From assembly GCA_016710075.1 (NCBI GenBank), contig JADJLO010000001.1:310001-374000 (forward strand): 64,000 nucleotides of DNA. The letters are read 5' to 3'. Position 1 is the stretch's first letter, and the number at the start of each line of letters is the position of its first letter. The notes under the pieces were generated by a model that saw only the letters and a list, made by a program, of their open reading frames with translations, did not search any database and was not told where the DNA came from. The DNA is from Acidobacteriota bacterium. GTDB taxonomy: Bacteria; Acidobacteriota; Blastocatellia; RBC074. The position numbers and the translations under genes are program-made. Below, one piece after another: positions 7,936 through 16,078 of the stretch.

Positions 7936-9965
7936 AGATAATGATATGAACGCATGGCAACGAGTGTCGTTGCCAGTGTCGGTTCAAGCTTGTCGGGGGG
8001 AATGAGTCTGTTGTTTACGGCCTCGACCGCTGCTTCCTGAGGTTTTTTGGTCAAAAGAAGTTCCCAGCTTCTTGCAACTCTTCTATTCAATTGCTCGGCA
8101 ATTTCCTGCTGCCGGCGCATCTGGTCCATCTGCCCCTGTTTACCGAGAATCATTGCATAGGAAGCCCTGACGAAAATTGATTGAGGGAAAGATTCGGCGC
8201 ACTCAGCCAGAATATCCGAAGCTCTCCCGATGTTTCCGGATTGTTCAAGGCAGAAGGCCAGCAAGACATGGGTAAAAGGTCTGCCATAACCATTTTTCAA
8301 AGCGAATTCGACATATCTGGCGGCGGCCTCAGGTCTCTTCATCTGGAACAGGAGTAGCCCGTATCCGAGGTGGGCGCCGGCATTGGCGGGATCGAGTCTG
8401 AGAACCTCCTGGTATCTCCGCTCAAGCCTTTCATTGTCCGCCATACTCGATGGAGAGAAGGCAAAATCAAGAGGTTCCTGACTGGCATATTCCTGACCCT
8501 GAATTTTCTGACTCGCATACACGTTATAGCTCCTGCCGGCGACAAATATCGCGCAGACCAGGATGAGCGCCACGGCTGCCAGCGCCGCCGGCCACGGAAA
8601 ATGTATCTGATCTCGAATTTCGGAAGGTTCAGGAGATTCGCTGCGACTGAATGCAAAGCCAATCAATAAAACGCATATGGATGCAAGAATTCCGGGCGTG
8701 TACCTGAAAGAGAATCCGCTGGTGAATGAACTTATCGCAAAGGCAACCAATCCCGCCCGCGAGCCGAACACACGGTAATTATTGAGTCTTTTAAATCCCT
8801 TTAACAACTGTAGGACGACCAGAGACCAGAAAATGATGAATAGAGCGAGGCCGATCAACCCAAGCTCGACAAATATTTGAAGATATTCATTGTGGACGAG
8901 CGGGCTTCTGATCTCGTTAAAGTCTTCAGCCCCGGCCGATTCGGCCACCTTGGCGAATTTGGGATTGGAGACGAAATATTTTCGGTAAGATCCGTACAGG
9001 CTGGGATATCCGCCATTTCCAATGCCGATGACGGGATGTCTGATGCCCATCTCCCAGGCTGTTATCCAGCCTCTCAATCGCGTTGTCAGGCCGCCTTCAG
9101 CCGCTTCGAGTTTGGTCGCACCCTCGATTCTGACTGCAATTTCCGACCGGTACTTGATGCCGATGAGTGAAGTCGCGGCGATCGCCAGAACGAGAACCAG
9201 AATCAGGCGATTCCGGTTGTATAAGCTAAGGCGCTTCATTCCAAGCGCCAGTGCGATGATGACGAATGCCGCAGCCGTTCCGAGAATCGCTCCGCGGCGC
9301 AACCCCATGAGGATTCCCACCAGACCTGCTGCTGAAACCAGAAATGAGATGATTGCGGTATTCCTCTTCTCACTGCACAGGTAGTTGACGATCGACATCG
9401 GAAGCAGAAGCGTCAGCAGTTCGGCGCTGATTCCATGATTGAAGAATATCCCGAACATATTCAACCCATACTGGTATCGTTCGTAGAGCAGCGATGCTAC
9501 CAGGACAATGATCATGGCGTTCAAGAGGTTTTGCAGCCATTGGGCGCAGCGCCGGTCTACCACGAAAAAACCGGCCCCGAAGATAATTCCGAATCCGAGC
9601 CATAATCCAGCCGCTCTGATCCCCTCATATGGAGAAGGCGCCCAGGCCAGACTGATGAATTGCCAGATGATGAAAGCCGCAAGCGCAACGAACATCCATA
9701 AGCTGCTGCGCTCCATTGCCGGTTTGACTTCCCTGTGCCCCAGGATCAGAAATATTCCGGTTACGGCAAATATCACTGCCGCAACCGAAAACACTACTTC
9801 CTGAGTCGCCAGACCCGCATAACTCAGTGCCGGGACAATGAAGAAATTGGGAATCAGCGCCATAACCGGAAGCGCCAGAAATGCGAACTGAACTATGCTT
9901 GATCGTTTGTCGGCGACGGGTTTCTGCTTTTTTGAATTGGAAGATTTATTAGATGATGAAGGCAT
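7932..9965 (-). CDS. O-antigen ligase/polymerase-like protein with C-terminal TPR
   Basis: About 677 residues from the preferred ATG at 9965; the open frame continues upstream to 10076 but overlaps the 81-residue gene. About a dozen membrane helices fill residues 25-470. The Wzy_C-type periplasmic loop includes HPVIGIGNGGYPSLYGSYR and HNEYLQIFVELGLIGLALF. The last about 170 residues form TPR-like helices (AGAHLGYGLLLFQMKRPEAAARY). This organisation is typical of O-antigen ligases and bactofilin-independent exopolysaccharide polymerases that join or extend lipid-linked polysaccharide in the periplasm. It lies in an operon with the 81-residue exported protein upstream and the CusF-like lipoprotein downstream. 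Confidence 0.85.
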   Translation of the reverse strand: MPSSSNKSSNSKKQKPVADKRSSIVQFAFLALPVMALIPNFFIVPALSYAGLATQEVVFSVAAVIFAVTGIFLILGHREVKPAMERSSLWMFVALAAFIIWQFISLAWAPSPYEGIRAAGLWLGFGIIFGAGFFVVDRRCAQWLQNLLNAMIIVLVASLLYERYQYGLNMFGIFFNHGISAELLTLLLPMSIVNYLCSEKRNTAIISFLVSAAGLVGILMGLRRGAILGTAAAFVIIALALGMKRLSLYNRNRLILVLVLAIAATSLIGIKYRSEIAVRIEGATKLEAAEGGLTTRLRGWITAWEMGIRHPVIGIGNGGYPSLYGSYRKYFVSNPKFAKVAESAGAEDFNEIRSPLVHNEYLQIFVELGLIGLALFIIFWSLVVLQLLKGFKRLNNYRVFGSRAGLVAFAISSFTSGFSFRYTPGILASICVLLIGFAFSRSESPEPSEIRDQIHFPWPAALAAVALILVCAIFVAGRSYNVYASQKIQGQEYASQEPLDFAFSPSSMADNERLERRYQEVLRLDPANAGAHLGYGLLLFQMKRPEAAARYVEFALKNGYGRPFTHVLLAFCLEQSGNIGRASDILAECAESFPQSIFVRASYAMILGKQGQMDQMRRQQEIAEQLNRRVARSWELLLTKKPQEAAVEAVNNRLIPPDKLEPTLATTLVAMRSYHYL

Positions 9966-9967
9966 TG

Positions 9968-10213
9968 CTATGATTTGGATTGTTTGGCTTTCGGATCTGA
10001 GACGTTCTTTGCAGGACGGCGTTTTCGTGTGAAGGACATCGATTTTGAGGGGACAATGTCGAGGGCTCCATCGCACGATTGATTCCCCGGCAGGCTCTTC
10101 TTTACCGGGACCGGCTGACTTTGAGCCAAAGCGCTGGCTTCTAATGAACCCATGGAGATGGAGATTGTTGAGACAATAATCAATCCGGTAATCAAGATGA
10201 TTTTTCGAGACAT
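9968..10213 (-). CDS. Small exported protein of unknown function
   Basis: An 81-residue protein with a clear signal peptide (MSRKIILITGLIIVSTISIS..., cleavage probably after ASALA near residue 30). The mature chain is short and basic, with one cysteine and a lysine/arginine-rich tail. An AGGAG site precedes the ATG with good spacing. Its stop codon is adjacent to the ATG of the O-antigen ligase-like gene at 9965, so translation is probably coupled. No family is recognised. A helper role for the membrane polymerase is only suggested by position. Confidence 0.6.
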   Translation of the reverse strand: MSRKIILITGLIIVSTISISMGSLEASALAQSQPVPVKKSLPGNQSCDGALDIVPSKSMSFTRKRRPAKNVSDPKAKQSKS

Positions 10214-10377
10214 ATCACTTCTCCTGCTTTTTCGACTCCTGCAATCACTGAAGGACTGAATAAATGAACCCTGATATTACCTTGCTTTTATTATTTTAGG
10301 CAAAAGGGAGGATCGTCTTTCGATGACCGGCGTCTGGCTTAGGGCAGCTTCGGGTGTCGGTATAAAAATTGATTGTG

Positions 10378-10406
10378 TTGTAAAGGACTCACCCCTTGCC
10401 TATAAT
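10378..10406 (+). promoter_or_regulatory. Candidate sigma-70 promoter for the DnaC-like gene
   Basis: TTGTAA (10378-10383) and a perfect TATAAT (10401-10406) are separated by 17 bp. They point towards the DnaC-like gene, leaving a leader of roughly 90 nt. Predicted from consensus only. Confidence 0.6.
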
Positions 10407-10501
10407 CGTGCATCTGAGAACTTGATCACGGCGACTGAATTTTCCGGTTGATGCGGGGGCGAAGCGATTGGCCTCCTCCACTTTCCGAGTAATGACCATC
10501 A

Positions 10502-11257
10502 GTGCAGACCATGGAATTGCGCAACCTAATGTCGGATGTTTGCGAACGCTGCAGCGGGACCGGGTGGGAACTCGTTGAGGGCAAAGGTGTGCGTCCCTGC
10601 AAATGCCGCCTCTCAAACAGAAAAGGGCAGATGACCGCGGCGGCAAATATCCCCAGGCGCTACGACAACTGTTCATTCGAAAATTACCATCCACAGGGCA
10701 ATAACTTCACCGCAGATGAGATTTTCAGATCGCAATCCCACGCCCTGAATGATGCTCAAAAACTGGCCAGGGAATACCCTGTACTCGATGTCGGACTCCT
10801 TTTTATGGGGCCCTGCGGCGTAGGCAAGACTCATCTCGCGGTCGCGTTAATAAAAGTTCTGATCGATAAAGGCATCCATTGTCTCTTCTATGATTTCAGG
10901 GATCTCCTCAAGCAGATTCAGGACAGTTACAATCCCGTGTCGAACACCTCTGAACTCAGGGTTCTCGACCCGGTATATGATGCAGAGGTGCTCGTCCTCG
11001 ATGAACTCGGTGCGGCCAAACCGACCGATTGGGTCAGAGACACCATGACCCAGATCATCAATACCAGATATAACGATAAGAAACTGACAATCTTCACCTC
11101 GAATTACCCGGATGACCCCGACAGTCCGAATGAAGAATCACTGACCGATCGCGTCGGAGTCAGATTGAGATCCCGGCTTTACGAAATGTGCAAGGTCGTC
11201 CGCATCAAGGGTGAGGATTACCGCCTCAAAATTGGCAGCAACCGTGGCCGGAAATAA
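10502..11257 (+). CDS. DnaC/IstB-like AAA+ ATPase (helicase-loader type)
   Basis: A 251-residue protein. An N-terminal zinc-knuckle-like motif has C14, C17, C33 and C35 (C-x2-C-x-G-x-G and C-x-C), as in DnaC/DnaI-type proteins. The ATPase domain has Walker A GPCGVGKT (103-110) and Walker B VLVLDELG (163-170), then a FTSNY sensor-1 region and RLRSRLYEM arginines. The family loads replicative helicase or serves IS21-type transposases; no transposase lies beside it, so helicase loading or a phage-derived role is more likely. The GTG at 10502 has no strong ribosome-binding site, and the ATG at 10511 is an equally good start. A sigma-70-like promoter lies about 95 bp upstream. Confidence 0.75.
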   Translation: MQTMELRNLMSDVCERCSGTGWELVEGKGVRPCKCRLSNRKGQMTAAANIPRRYDNCSFENYHPQGNNFTADEIFRSQSHALNDAQKLAREYPVLDVGLLFMGPCGVGKTHLAVALIKVLIDKGIHCLFYDFRDLLKQIQDSYNPVSNTSELRVLDPVYDAEVLVLDELGAAKPTDWVRDTMTQIINTRYNDKKLTIFTSNYPDDPDSPNEESLTDRVGVRLRSRLYEMCKVVRIKGEDYRLKIGSNRGRK

Positions 11258-11387
11258 CCTGACCGCCATTTATTCTTCCGAAATCTGCTGTCAAGCCGCA
11301 ATATTTATCACTTTTTTGTGTCTGATGTGCTTTATGGTAAAAAGTACTTGTCAGATAATGAATGACGTTGTATGATCCGCCGGAAAT

Positions 11388-12014
11388 ATGAGTTCTGTTG
11401 ATCCGATACGCTCAAAGAAGCCGGAGCCTGAACCGGAGAAAAACACACTGCATGGCCGCGCGATGGAGAATCTCAAATTCATCCGCGAGACAATGGAGCG
11501 GGCATCCTCGTTCACGGCAGTACCGGGGTGGGGAGGAGTGGTGGTCGGGATCACCGCTTTGATCGCGGCCCTGATAGCCTCCCGGATCAATGATGAGCAC
11601 GAATGGATGTACGTCTGGGCCTGTGAGTTGCCATTGGCCTTGCTCATTGGGGGCATTGCCATGAAAAGAAAGGCTTCAGCCGCGCAGGTCAAGCTGTTGT
11701 CAGCGCCCGGCAGAAAATTCACTTTGAGCCTGACACCGCCGCTTGTTGCAGGGGCGCTTATGTCCATAGCTCTGGCACATGTCGAAGCCTATGATGTCCT
11801 GCCGGGATTATGGCTCTTACTCTACGGCACCGGAGTCGTTACGGGTGGAGCTTTTTCAGAGAAGGTCGTTCCGGTCATGGGGCTGGGCTTCATGGGCATT
11901 GGCGCTATCGCTCTTTTCGCCCCGGTAGTCTGGGGGAATTTGTTGATGGCAGCCGGATTCGGCGGATTACATATTATTTTTGGAATTATTATTGCGAGGA
12001 GGTACGGTGGCTAG
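11388..12014 (+). CDS. Multi-pass membrane protein of unknown function
   Basis: A 208-residue protein. A charged N-terminal arm (about 60 residues, rich in P, E and K) is followed by about six hydrophobic segments, the first being VVVGITALIAALIAS. No catalytic motif is seen. Its 3' end overlaps the start of the winged-helix regulator by 8 bp, and the regulator's ribosome-binding site lies inside this gene, so the two are translated together. The regulator may therefore respond to, or control, this membrane protein. No family name can be supported. Confidence 0.7.
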   Translation: MSSVDPIRSKKPEPEPEKNTLHGRAMENLKFIRETMERASSFTAVPGWGGVVVGITALIAALIASRINDEHEWMYVWACELPLALLIGGIAMKRKASAAQVKLLSAPGRKFTLSLTPPLVAGALMSIALAHVEAYDVLPGLWLLLYGTGVVTGGAFSEKVVPVMGLGFMGIGAIALFAPVVWGNLLMAAGFGGLHIIFGIIIARRYGG

Positions 12015-12405
12015 AAGTACAGCTCGATCAGCCGAAACAAAGAGTAAAACTTTGGCAGGCAGTCCGAAATTGGCGTCGCGTGGCGCGCAGGCAATGCGCG
12101 CCGCAGAGAGAGCTCCCGAGCTCGACAATCTGATTCACGAAAGAATGAGATTGGGGATCGTTAGCGCTCTTGCGGCAAATGCATCGCTCACATTCAGCGA
12201 ACTCAAAGAGATGCTCAAGACGACTGACGGCAATATCAGCGTCCATGCCAGAAAGCTGGAAGAGGCCGACTATATCAACTGCACCAAATCTTTTGACGGA
12301 CGCATACCCAAAACCGAATACCGACTGACCTCGGTTGGGCGCAAGGCACTTGAACGATATCTGGATCACATGGAGGCTCTCATTTATGCCGCCAGGGAAC
12401 GTTGA
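12007..12405 (+). CDS. Winged-helix transcriptional regulator (MarR/ArsR-like fold)
   Basis: About 132 residues from GTG 12007, which is preceded by GAGGAGG at ideal spacing; an upstream in-frame extension to 11980 is unlikely. After a basic N-terminal tail, the core reads as a winged helix: RMRLGIVSALAANASLTFSEL, then LKTTDGNISVHARKLEEADY (recognition helix) and the wing with KTEYRLTSVGRKALERYL. This pattern matches the winged-helix domain family that senses a signal by dimerisation and represses its own operon. It overlaps the upstream membrane-protein gene. The effector is unknown. Confidence 0.8.
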   Translation: MARSTARSAETKSKTLAGSPKLASRGAQAMRAAERAPELDNLIHERMRLGIVSALAANASLTFSELKEMLKTTDGNISVHARKLEEADYINCTKSFDGRIPKTEYRLTSVGRKALERYLDHMEALIYAARER

Positions 12406-12489
12406 TCAGCAACCGGTGAACCTGATATAAACTATCTTTTAACAACGATTCAAATTAATACCCAAAAAGGAAACAAGTCAGAGGAGTCT

Positions 12490-12982
12490 ATGTACCAATA
12501 CGCTATAGTTGAGGAGACAGCATTAGCGCCGATGAAGACCCACCACAGTCATATCCGGCTTCAAACAACAAAATGTCTGCAGTTCATCAATATGACCAAG
12601 CAGATAGCAATGATCGTTGCACGCTCAGGTATCAGGCATGGCATGGTCAATGTTCAGACCCGCCACACGACTACCTCGATCATCGTCAACGAGCATGAGC
12701 CGTTGTTGCTTGAGGATCTCGAACATCTTCTTGAAAAACTGGCTCCCCGCAGCGGCGATTACCAGCACAATGATTTCAGCCGCCGGGTGGATATCCCTCC
12801 TGATGAGCCTGCCAACGGGCACTCTCCTGCAAGTCGCTCTTCCTGCCGACATCCGTCAATATCAATATCGTTGATGGACAGATGCAGCTCGGAAGCTGGC
12901 AGAGCATCTTCTTCCTCGAACTTGACGATGCCAGGGAGAGGAATATTTCCGTGATGGTCATGGGTCAGGCCGCTCAGGACTA
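12490..12982 (+). pseudogene. yjbQ: YjbQ / UPF0047 family protein, frameshifted
   Basis: The N-terminal two thirds are a typical YjbQ protein: THHSHIRLQT, then GMVNVQTRHTTTSIIVNEHEP and DYQHNDFSRRVDIPPDEPANGH. After NGHS the frame is lost, but the expected C terminus continues in two other frames (LQVAL, then VNINIVDGQMQLGSWQ and ELDDARERNISVMVMG) to a stop at 12980-12982. One extra base in each of two CC pairs, near 12827 and 12843, explains both shifts. The family includes proteins reported to have weak thiamine phosphate synthase activity. A GAGGAG site precedes ATG 12490; ATG 12532 is the usual family start. The protein as read would be truncated. Confidence 0.8.
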
Positions 12983-13143
12983 GCACTCAATTGGGCTTTT
13001 CAGGGTTGGCGGATGATCTTTCCTGTCCGTCAACCCTGATCAGCAATTAATACCCGCTTAATCCCTTTTAGAATATTGAATCCGGATCCTTGAGGTCGCT
13101 TTTTTCAAGGAAGGCGTTATCTTTCGAGAGGAGTTGCTTTATT

Positions 13144-13886
13144 ATGCAAAGTAGTTTGTCGAAAATAGCAGGTCGGGGCCTGCATGTTGGGATCATCATG
13201 GACGGCAACGGGCGCTGGGCCACTGAGCGGGGATGCCGCGGACGGCGGGTCACAAGGTTGGGACGGAAGTTGTCAGAGACATAATCGGTGTGGCGCCGGA
13301 TCAGGGGATCTCGATGTTGAGTCTGTATGCGTTCTCTTCGGACAACTGGAAGCGACCGGCGCGCGAAGTTGGAGCGCTGATGAAGTTGCTGAGGTATTAT
13401 CTATTGAAAGAGACGGCGAATTGCGTGCGCAACAAAATCCGGATCAGCGTCATTGGCAGGCGGGACCGGCTGCCGTTGGAGTTGAAGTCTTCGATTGAGG
13501 CGGCAGAAGTGGCGACGCGCGAGGGAACGAGGCTGCATGTCAGGGCGGCGATCGATTATTCTTCACGGGAAGCGATCTGCGAGGCTGCGGGGAGCTGGGC
13601 CGGTGGGAGGAATGTTTCGGGGCAGGACTTTTCAGCCTTGATCGCGCAGGCCGGCCAGGCGAATGGCCCGGCAGTGGGCCCGGTTCCGGATGTCGATCTC
13701 CTGATTCGCACCGGTGGGGAGCAGCGGCTCAGCGATTTTCTGCTGTGGGAGTGTGCCTATGCCGAACTCTATTTCACAGATGTGAAATGGCCCGATTTCA
13801 AAAAATCGGATCTTGAAGCCGCGGTCGTGGAATTTCACAAACGGTCAAGGCGGTTCGGAGGAATCGTTGCAGCACGGCACGGATGA
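13144..13886 (+). pseudogene. uppS: Undecaprenyl diphosphate synthase, one frameshift
   Basis: Cis-prenyltransferase that makes the C55 lipid carrier for peptidoglycan and polysaccharide synthesis. The N terminus has the catalytic HVGIIMDGNGRWA block; after ERG the frame breaks, and the following MPRTAGHKVGTEVVRDI, LYAFSSDNWKRP, RTGGEQRLSDFLLWECAYAEL and KWPDF blocks continue one frame over. Restoring one G to the GGGG run at 13229-13232 gives a single protein of about 247 residues. ATG 13144 follows GAGGAG. Because uppS is normally essential and every other motif is intact, a sequencing error is the likeliest explanation unless a second copy exists elsewhere. Confidence 0.85.
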
Positions 13887-13972
13887 CAGGATAAAGCATC
13901 TTTATCTCAATCAATTTTGAATGTTATGATTTGCGGAAAGATGGAAATTTCAAAAGGCGTGAGGGGCAACCA

Positions 13973-14984
13973 TTGAAGCATATCGGTCGAATCGGCTGTT
14001 TAGGGGTCTTGATTCTTTTCAATATACTGGCGGCTGCGAGAGGTGGGCTAGCAGGAGCGGAATATCTTCTTGTATTGAACAAGCAGGAAGGTTCGCTGAT
14101 GATTGTCGATGGAGACAGTTACAAGGTTCTGTCGACGATTCGCACTGGATAAGGCCCGCATGAGCTGACGGTGTCATCAGACGGGCGGCTGGCATTCGTG
14201 GCGAATTACGGCACTCCTCAAAATCCCGGAAGATCCATCTCGGTGATCGATGTTCTGGCGAAGAGAGAATTGCGACGAGTCGACGTCAGTCCGCTGGGAA
14301 GGCCTCACGGGATCACGGAATCAGGCGGCAAGATCTATTTCACAACCGAACTTACCAGCACGGTTGCCCGCTACGATCCGGTGGAAAATAAAATGGCTGG
14401 ATTATCTTTCGCAAAGAGGCACGGGTCAGGCCGAGACGCATCTGCTTGTAGTCTCTCCGGATCAGAAGAAAATCTATACCGCCAACAGAGGATCGAATAC
14501 GGTCACTGCCATGGAGTTCCTGACAACATATCCGGGAGCGACGAGGATCACTCATATCGCGGTCGGCGGACAGCCGGAAGGGATTGATATCTCGCCCGAC
14601 GGCAAAGAACTATGGGTCGGGCATAACTCAGACGGGAATATCTCGATCATCGATACTTCGACAGACAAGGTGAAGCAGGTCATTAGCGCCAGTGAGATGC
14701 CGATTCGCGTGAAATTCACGCGCGATGGAAAACGCCTGGCCATTTCAGATCCGAAGAAAGGCGAGTTCGCCATCTTCGATTCAGCCACCAGAAAAGAGAT
14801 CAAACGGATCAAGCTTGGAGACTTCCCGGTTGGAGTCCTGATGGCTCCCGACAATAAACGAGTCTTTGTCGCGGCCAATCAGGCCAATAAAGTCGTGGTG
14901 ATCAATCTTGAGGATCTCTCAATTGCCGGGCGCATTGAAACGGGCAATGGACCGGACGGGCTGGCATGGGCGAAAATCAGATAG
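13973..14984 (+). pseudogene. YVTN-type beta-propeller protein, stop codon and frameshift
   Basis: An exported protein (hydrophobic N terminus GCLGVLILFNILAAARGG) with repeated propeller blades: LLVLNKQEGSLMIVDGDSYK, GPHELTVSSDGRLAFVANYG, LLVVSPDQKKIYTANRGSNT, GIDISPDGKELWVGHNSDG and VLMAPDNKRVFVAANQANK. The chain is interrupted by an in-frame TAA at 14150-14152, where the family usually has a polar residue before GPHE, and by a +1 shift explained by an extra A in the run 14390-14393. Repaired, it would be about 336 residues. The TTG at 13973 with an upstream GAGGGG is a plausible start; a TTG at 13931 is also in frame. The function of such YVTN proteins is usually unknown. Confidence 0.75.
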
Positions 14985-15019
14985 TCGGATAATTGATTCA
15001 GTTTCAGGAGGAGAGAAGT

Positions 15020-16078
15020 ATGCAAGCCGTTATCATGGCCGGCGGTTCAGGCACCAGATTCTGGCCCGCCAGCCGTGAGACCATGCCAAAACAGTTTCTC
15101 AGGATCACCAGCGATCGGACGATGCTTGAGGAGACCATTGCGCGGGTTACCAGCTTTACAGAGATCGAGAGGGTATCGGTGGTCGTCGGCCGAATACACG
15201 AGAAGATCACCTGTGACCTGGTAGCCGGCATGCCTGTGAGAGTGCTTGTCGAACCCACAGGAAGGAATACCGCCGCATGCATTGGACTGGCGGCGCTGCA
15301 TCTTTCGCGGATTTCAGAAGATGATGTGATGGTTGTATTGCCGGCTGATCATTTCATCGCCGATCCAGGAGCTTTCAGCGATACGATCCGTGCGGCCGCA
15401 GAGGTGGCAAAAACCGGCGCCATCGTGACACTGGGAATCACTCCCAGCAGACCTGAAACCGGCTACGGTTACATTCAGGCTGCTGGTGAAAAAGGAGTCT
15501 CCTCGGGGCTGAAATATTATGAAGTCGAGCGGTTCGTTGAAAAGCCCGACTATCAAACGGCGGTAAGCTATCTCACAAAGGGCAACTACCTCTGGAACAG
15601 CGGCATCTTCCTTTTCACTCCGCGCGTGATACTCGATGAGCTCCGCAACTGCGTCCCGGAGCTTTACGACGGTCTGCTCAAGATCGATCAATCGATCGAT
15701 GACGGAAATTACGAGAAGATTCTGGAGGAAGTTTATCCGGGGTTGCCCTCGATCTCCATCGATTACGGGGTCATGGAGCGGACAAAAAATCAGATCCTTG
15801 TCTTCAGGGCCGATTTCGGCTGGAGCGATGTCGGCAGTTGGCAGGCTCTTTATGAGCTTCGCTCGGACGAGTATGACTCTCGCGGCAACCTGGTACTGGC
15901 CGATTCGATGATCGTCGATTCCGAGAATAATCTGGTTTATTCGAGTACGGATCGAAAGATCGCGCTGCTGGGTGTTGATGATCTGGTAGTGGTCGATACT
16001 CCGGATGCTCTGATGGTTGCCGATGTCACGCGTTCACAGGATGTGAAGCGCTTCACCGAGATGCTTAAGCGGAAATAA
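15020..16078 (+). CDS. manC: Mannose-1-phosphate guanylyltransferase
   Basis: A 352-residue nucleotidyltransferase making GDP-mannose from mannose-1-phosphate and GTP, a precursor of surface polysaccharides. It starts at ATG 15020 behind AGGAGG. The signature GGSGTRFWPASRETMPKQF (residues 8 onwards) is the GTP/metal-binding loop, followed by VEPTGRNTAACIG, VLPADHFI, GYGYIQ, FVEKPD, GNYLWNSGIF and the C-terminal beta-helix region FGWSDVGSWQAL. It lacks the C-terminal isomerase domain of bifunctional ManC/AlgA enzymes. Its last 14 bp overlap the 3' end of the convergent AAA+ operon. It may supply sugar nucleotide to the glycosyltransferases at 5-10 kb. Confidence 0.92.
   Translation: MQAVIMAGGSGTRFWPASRETMPKQFLRITSDRTMLEETIARVTSFTEIERVSVVVGRIHEKITCDLVAGMPVRVLVEPTGRNTAACIGLAALHLSRISEDDVMVVLPADHFIADPGAFSDTIRAAAEVAKTGAIVTLGITPSRPETGYGYIQAAGEKGVSSGLKYYEVERFVEKPDYQTAVSYLTKGNYLWNSGIFLFTPRVILDELRNCVPELYDGLLKIDQSIDDGNYEKILEEVYPGLPSISIDYGVMERTKNQILVFRADFGWSDVGSWQALYELRSDEYDSRGNLVLADSMIVDSENNLVYSSTDRKIALLGVDDLVVVDTPDALMVADVTRSQDVKRFTEMLKRK

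Noticed and set aside
8370..8669. Plus-strand frames opposite the O-antigen ligase gene
   Set aside because: Shadows of a well-supported gene with membrane helices and a Wzy_C loop on the minus strand.
10502..11257. IS21 IstB
   Set aside because: No IstA transposase or IS ends beside it, and an N-terminal zinc knuckle favours a DnaC-type loader.
14150..14152. Recoded stop or selenocysteine-like readthrough in the YVTN gene
   Set aside because: The stop is TAA, not TGA, and the same gene has a homopolymer shift 240 bp later, so damage or error is simpler.
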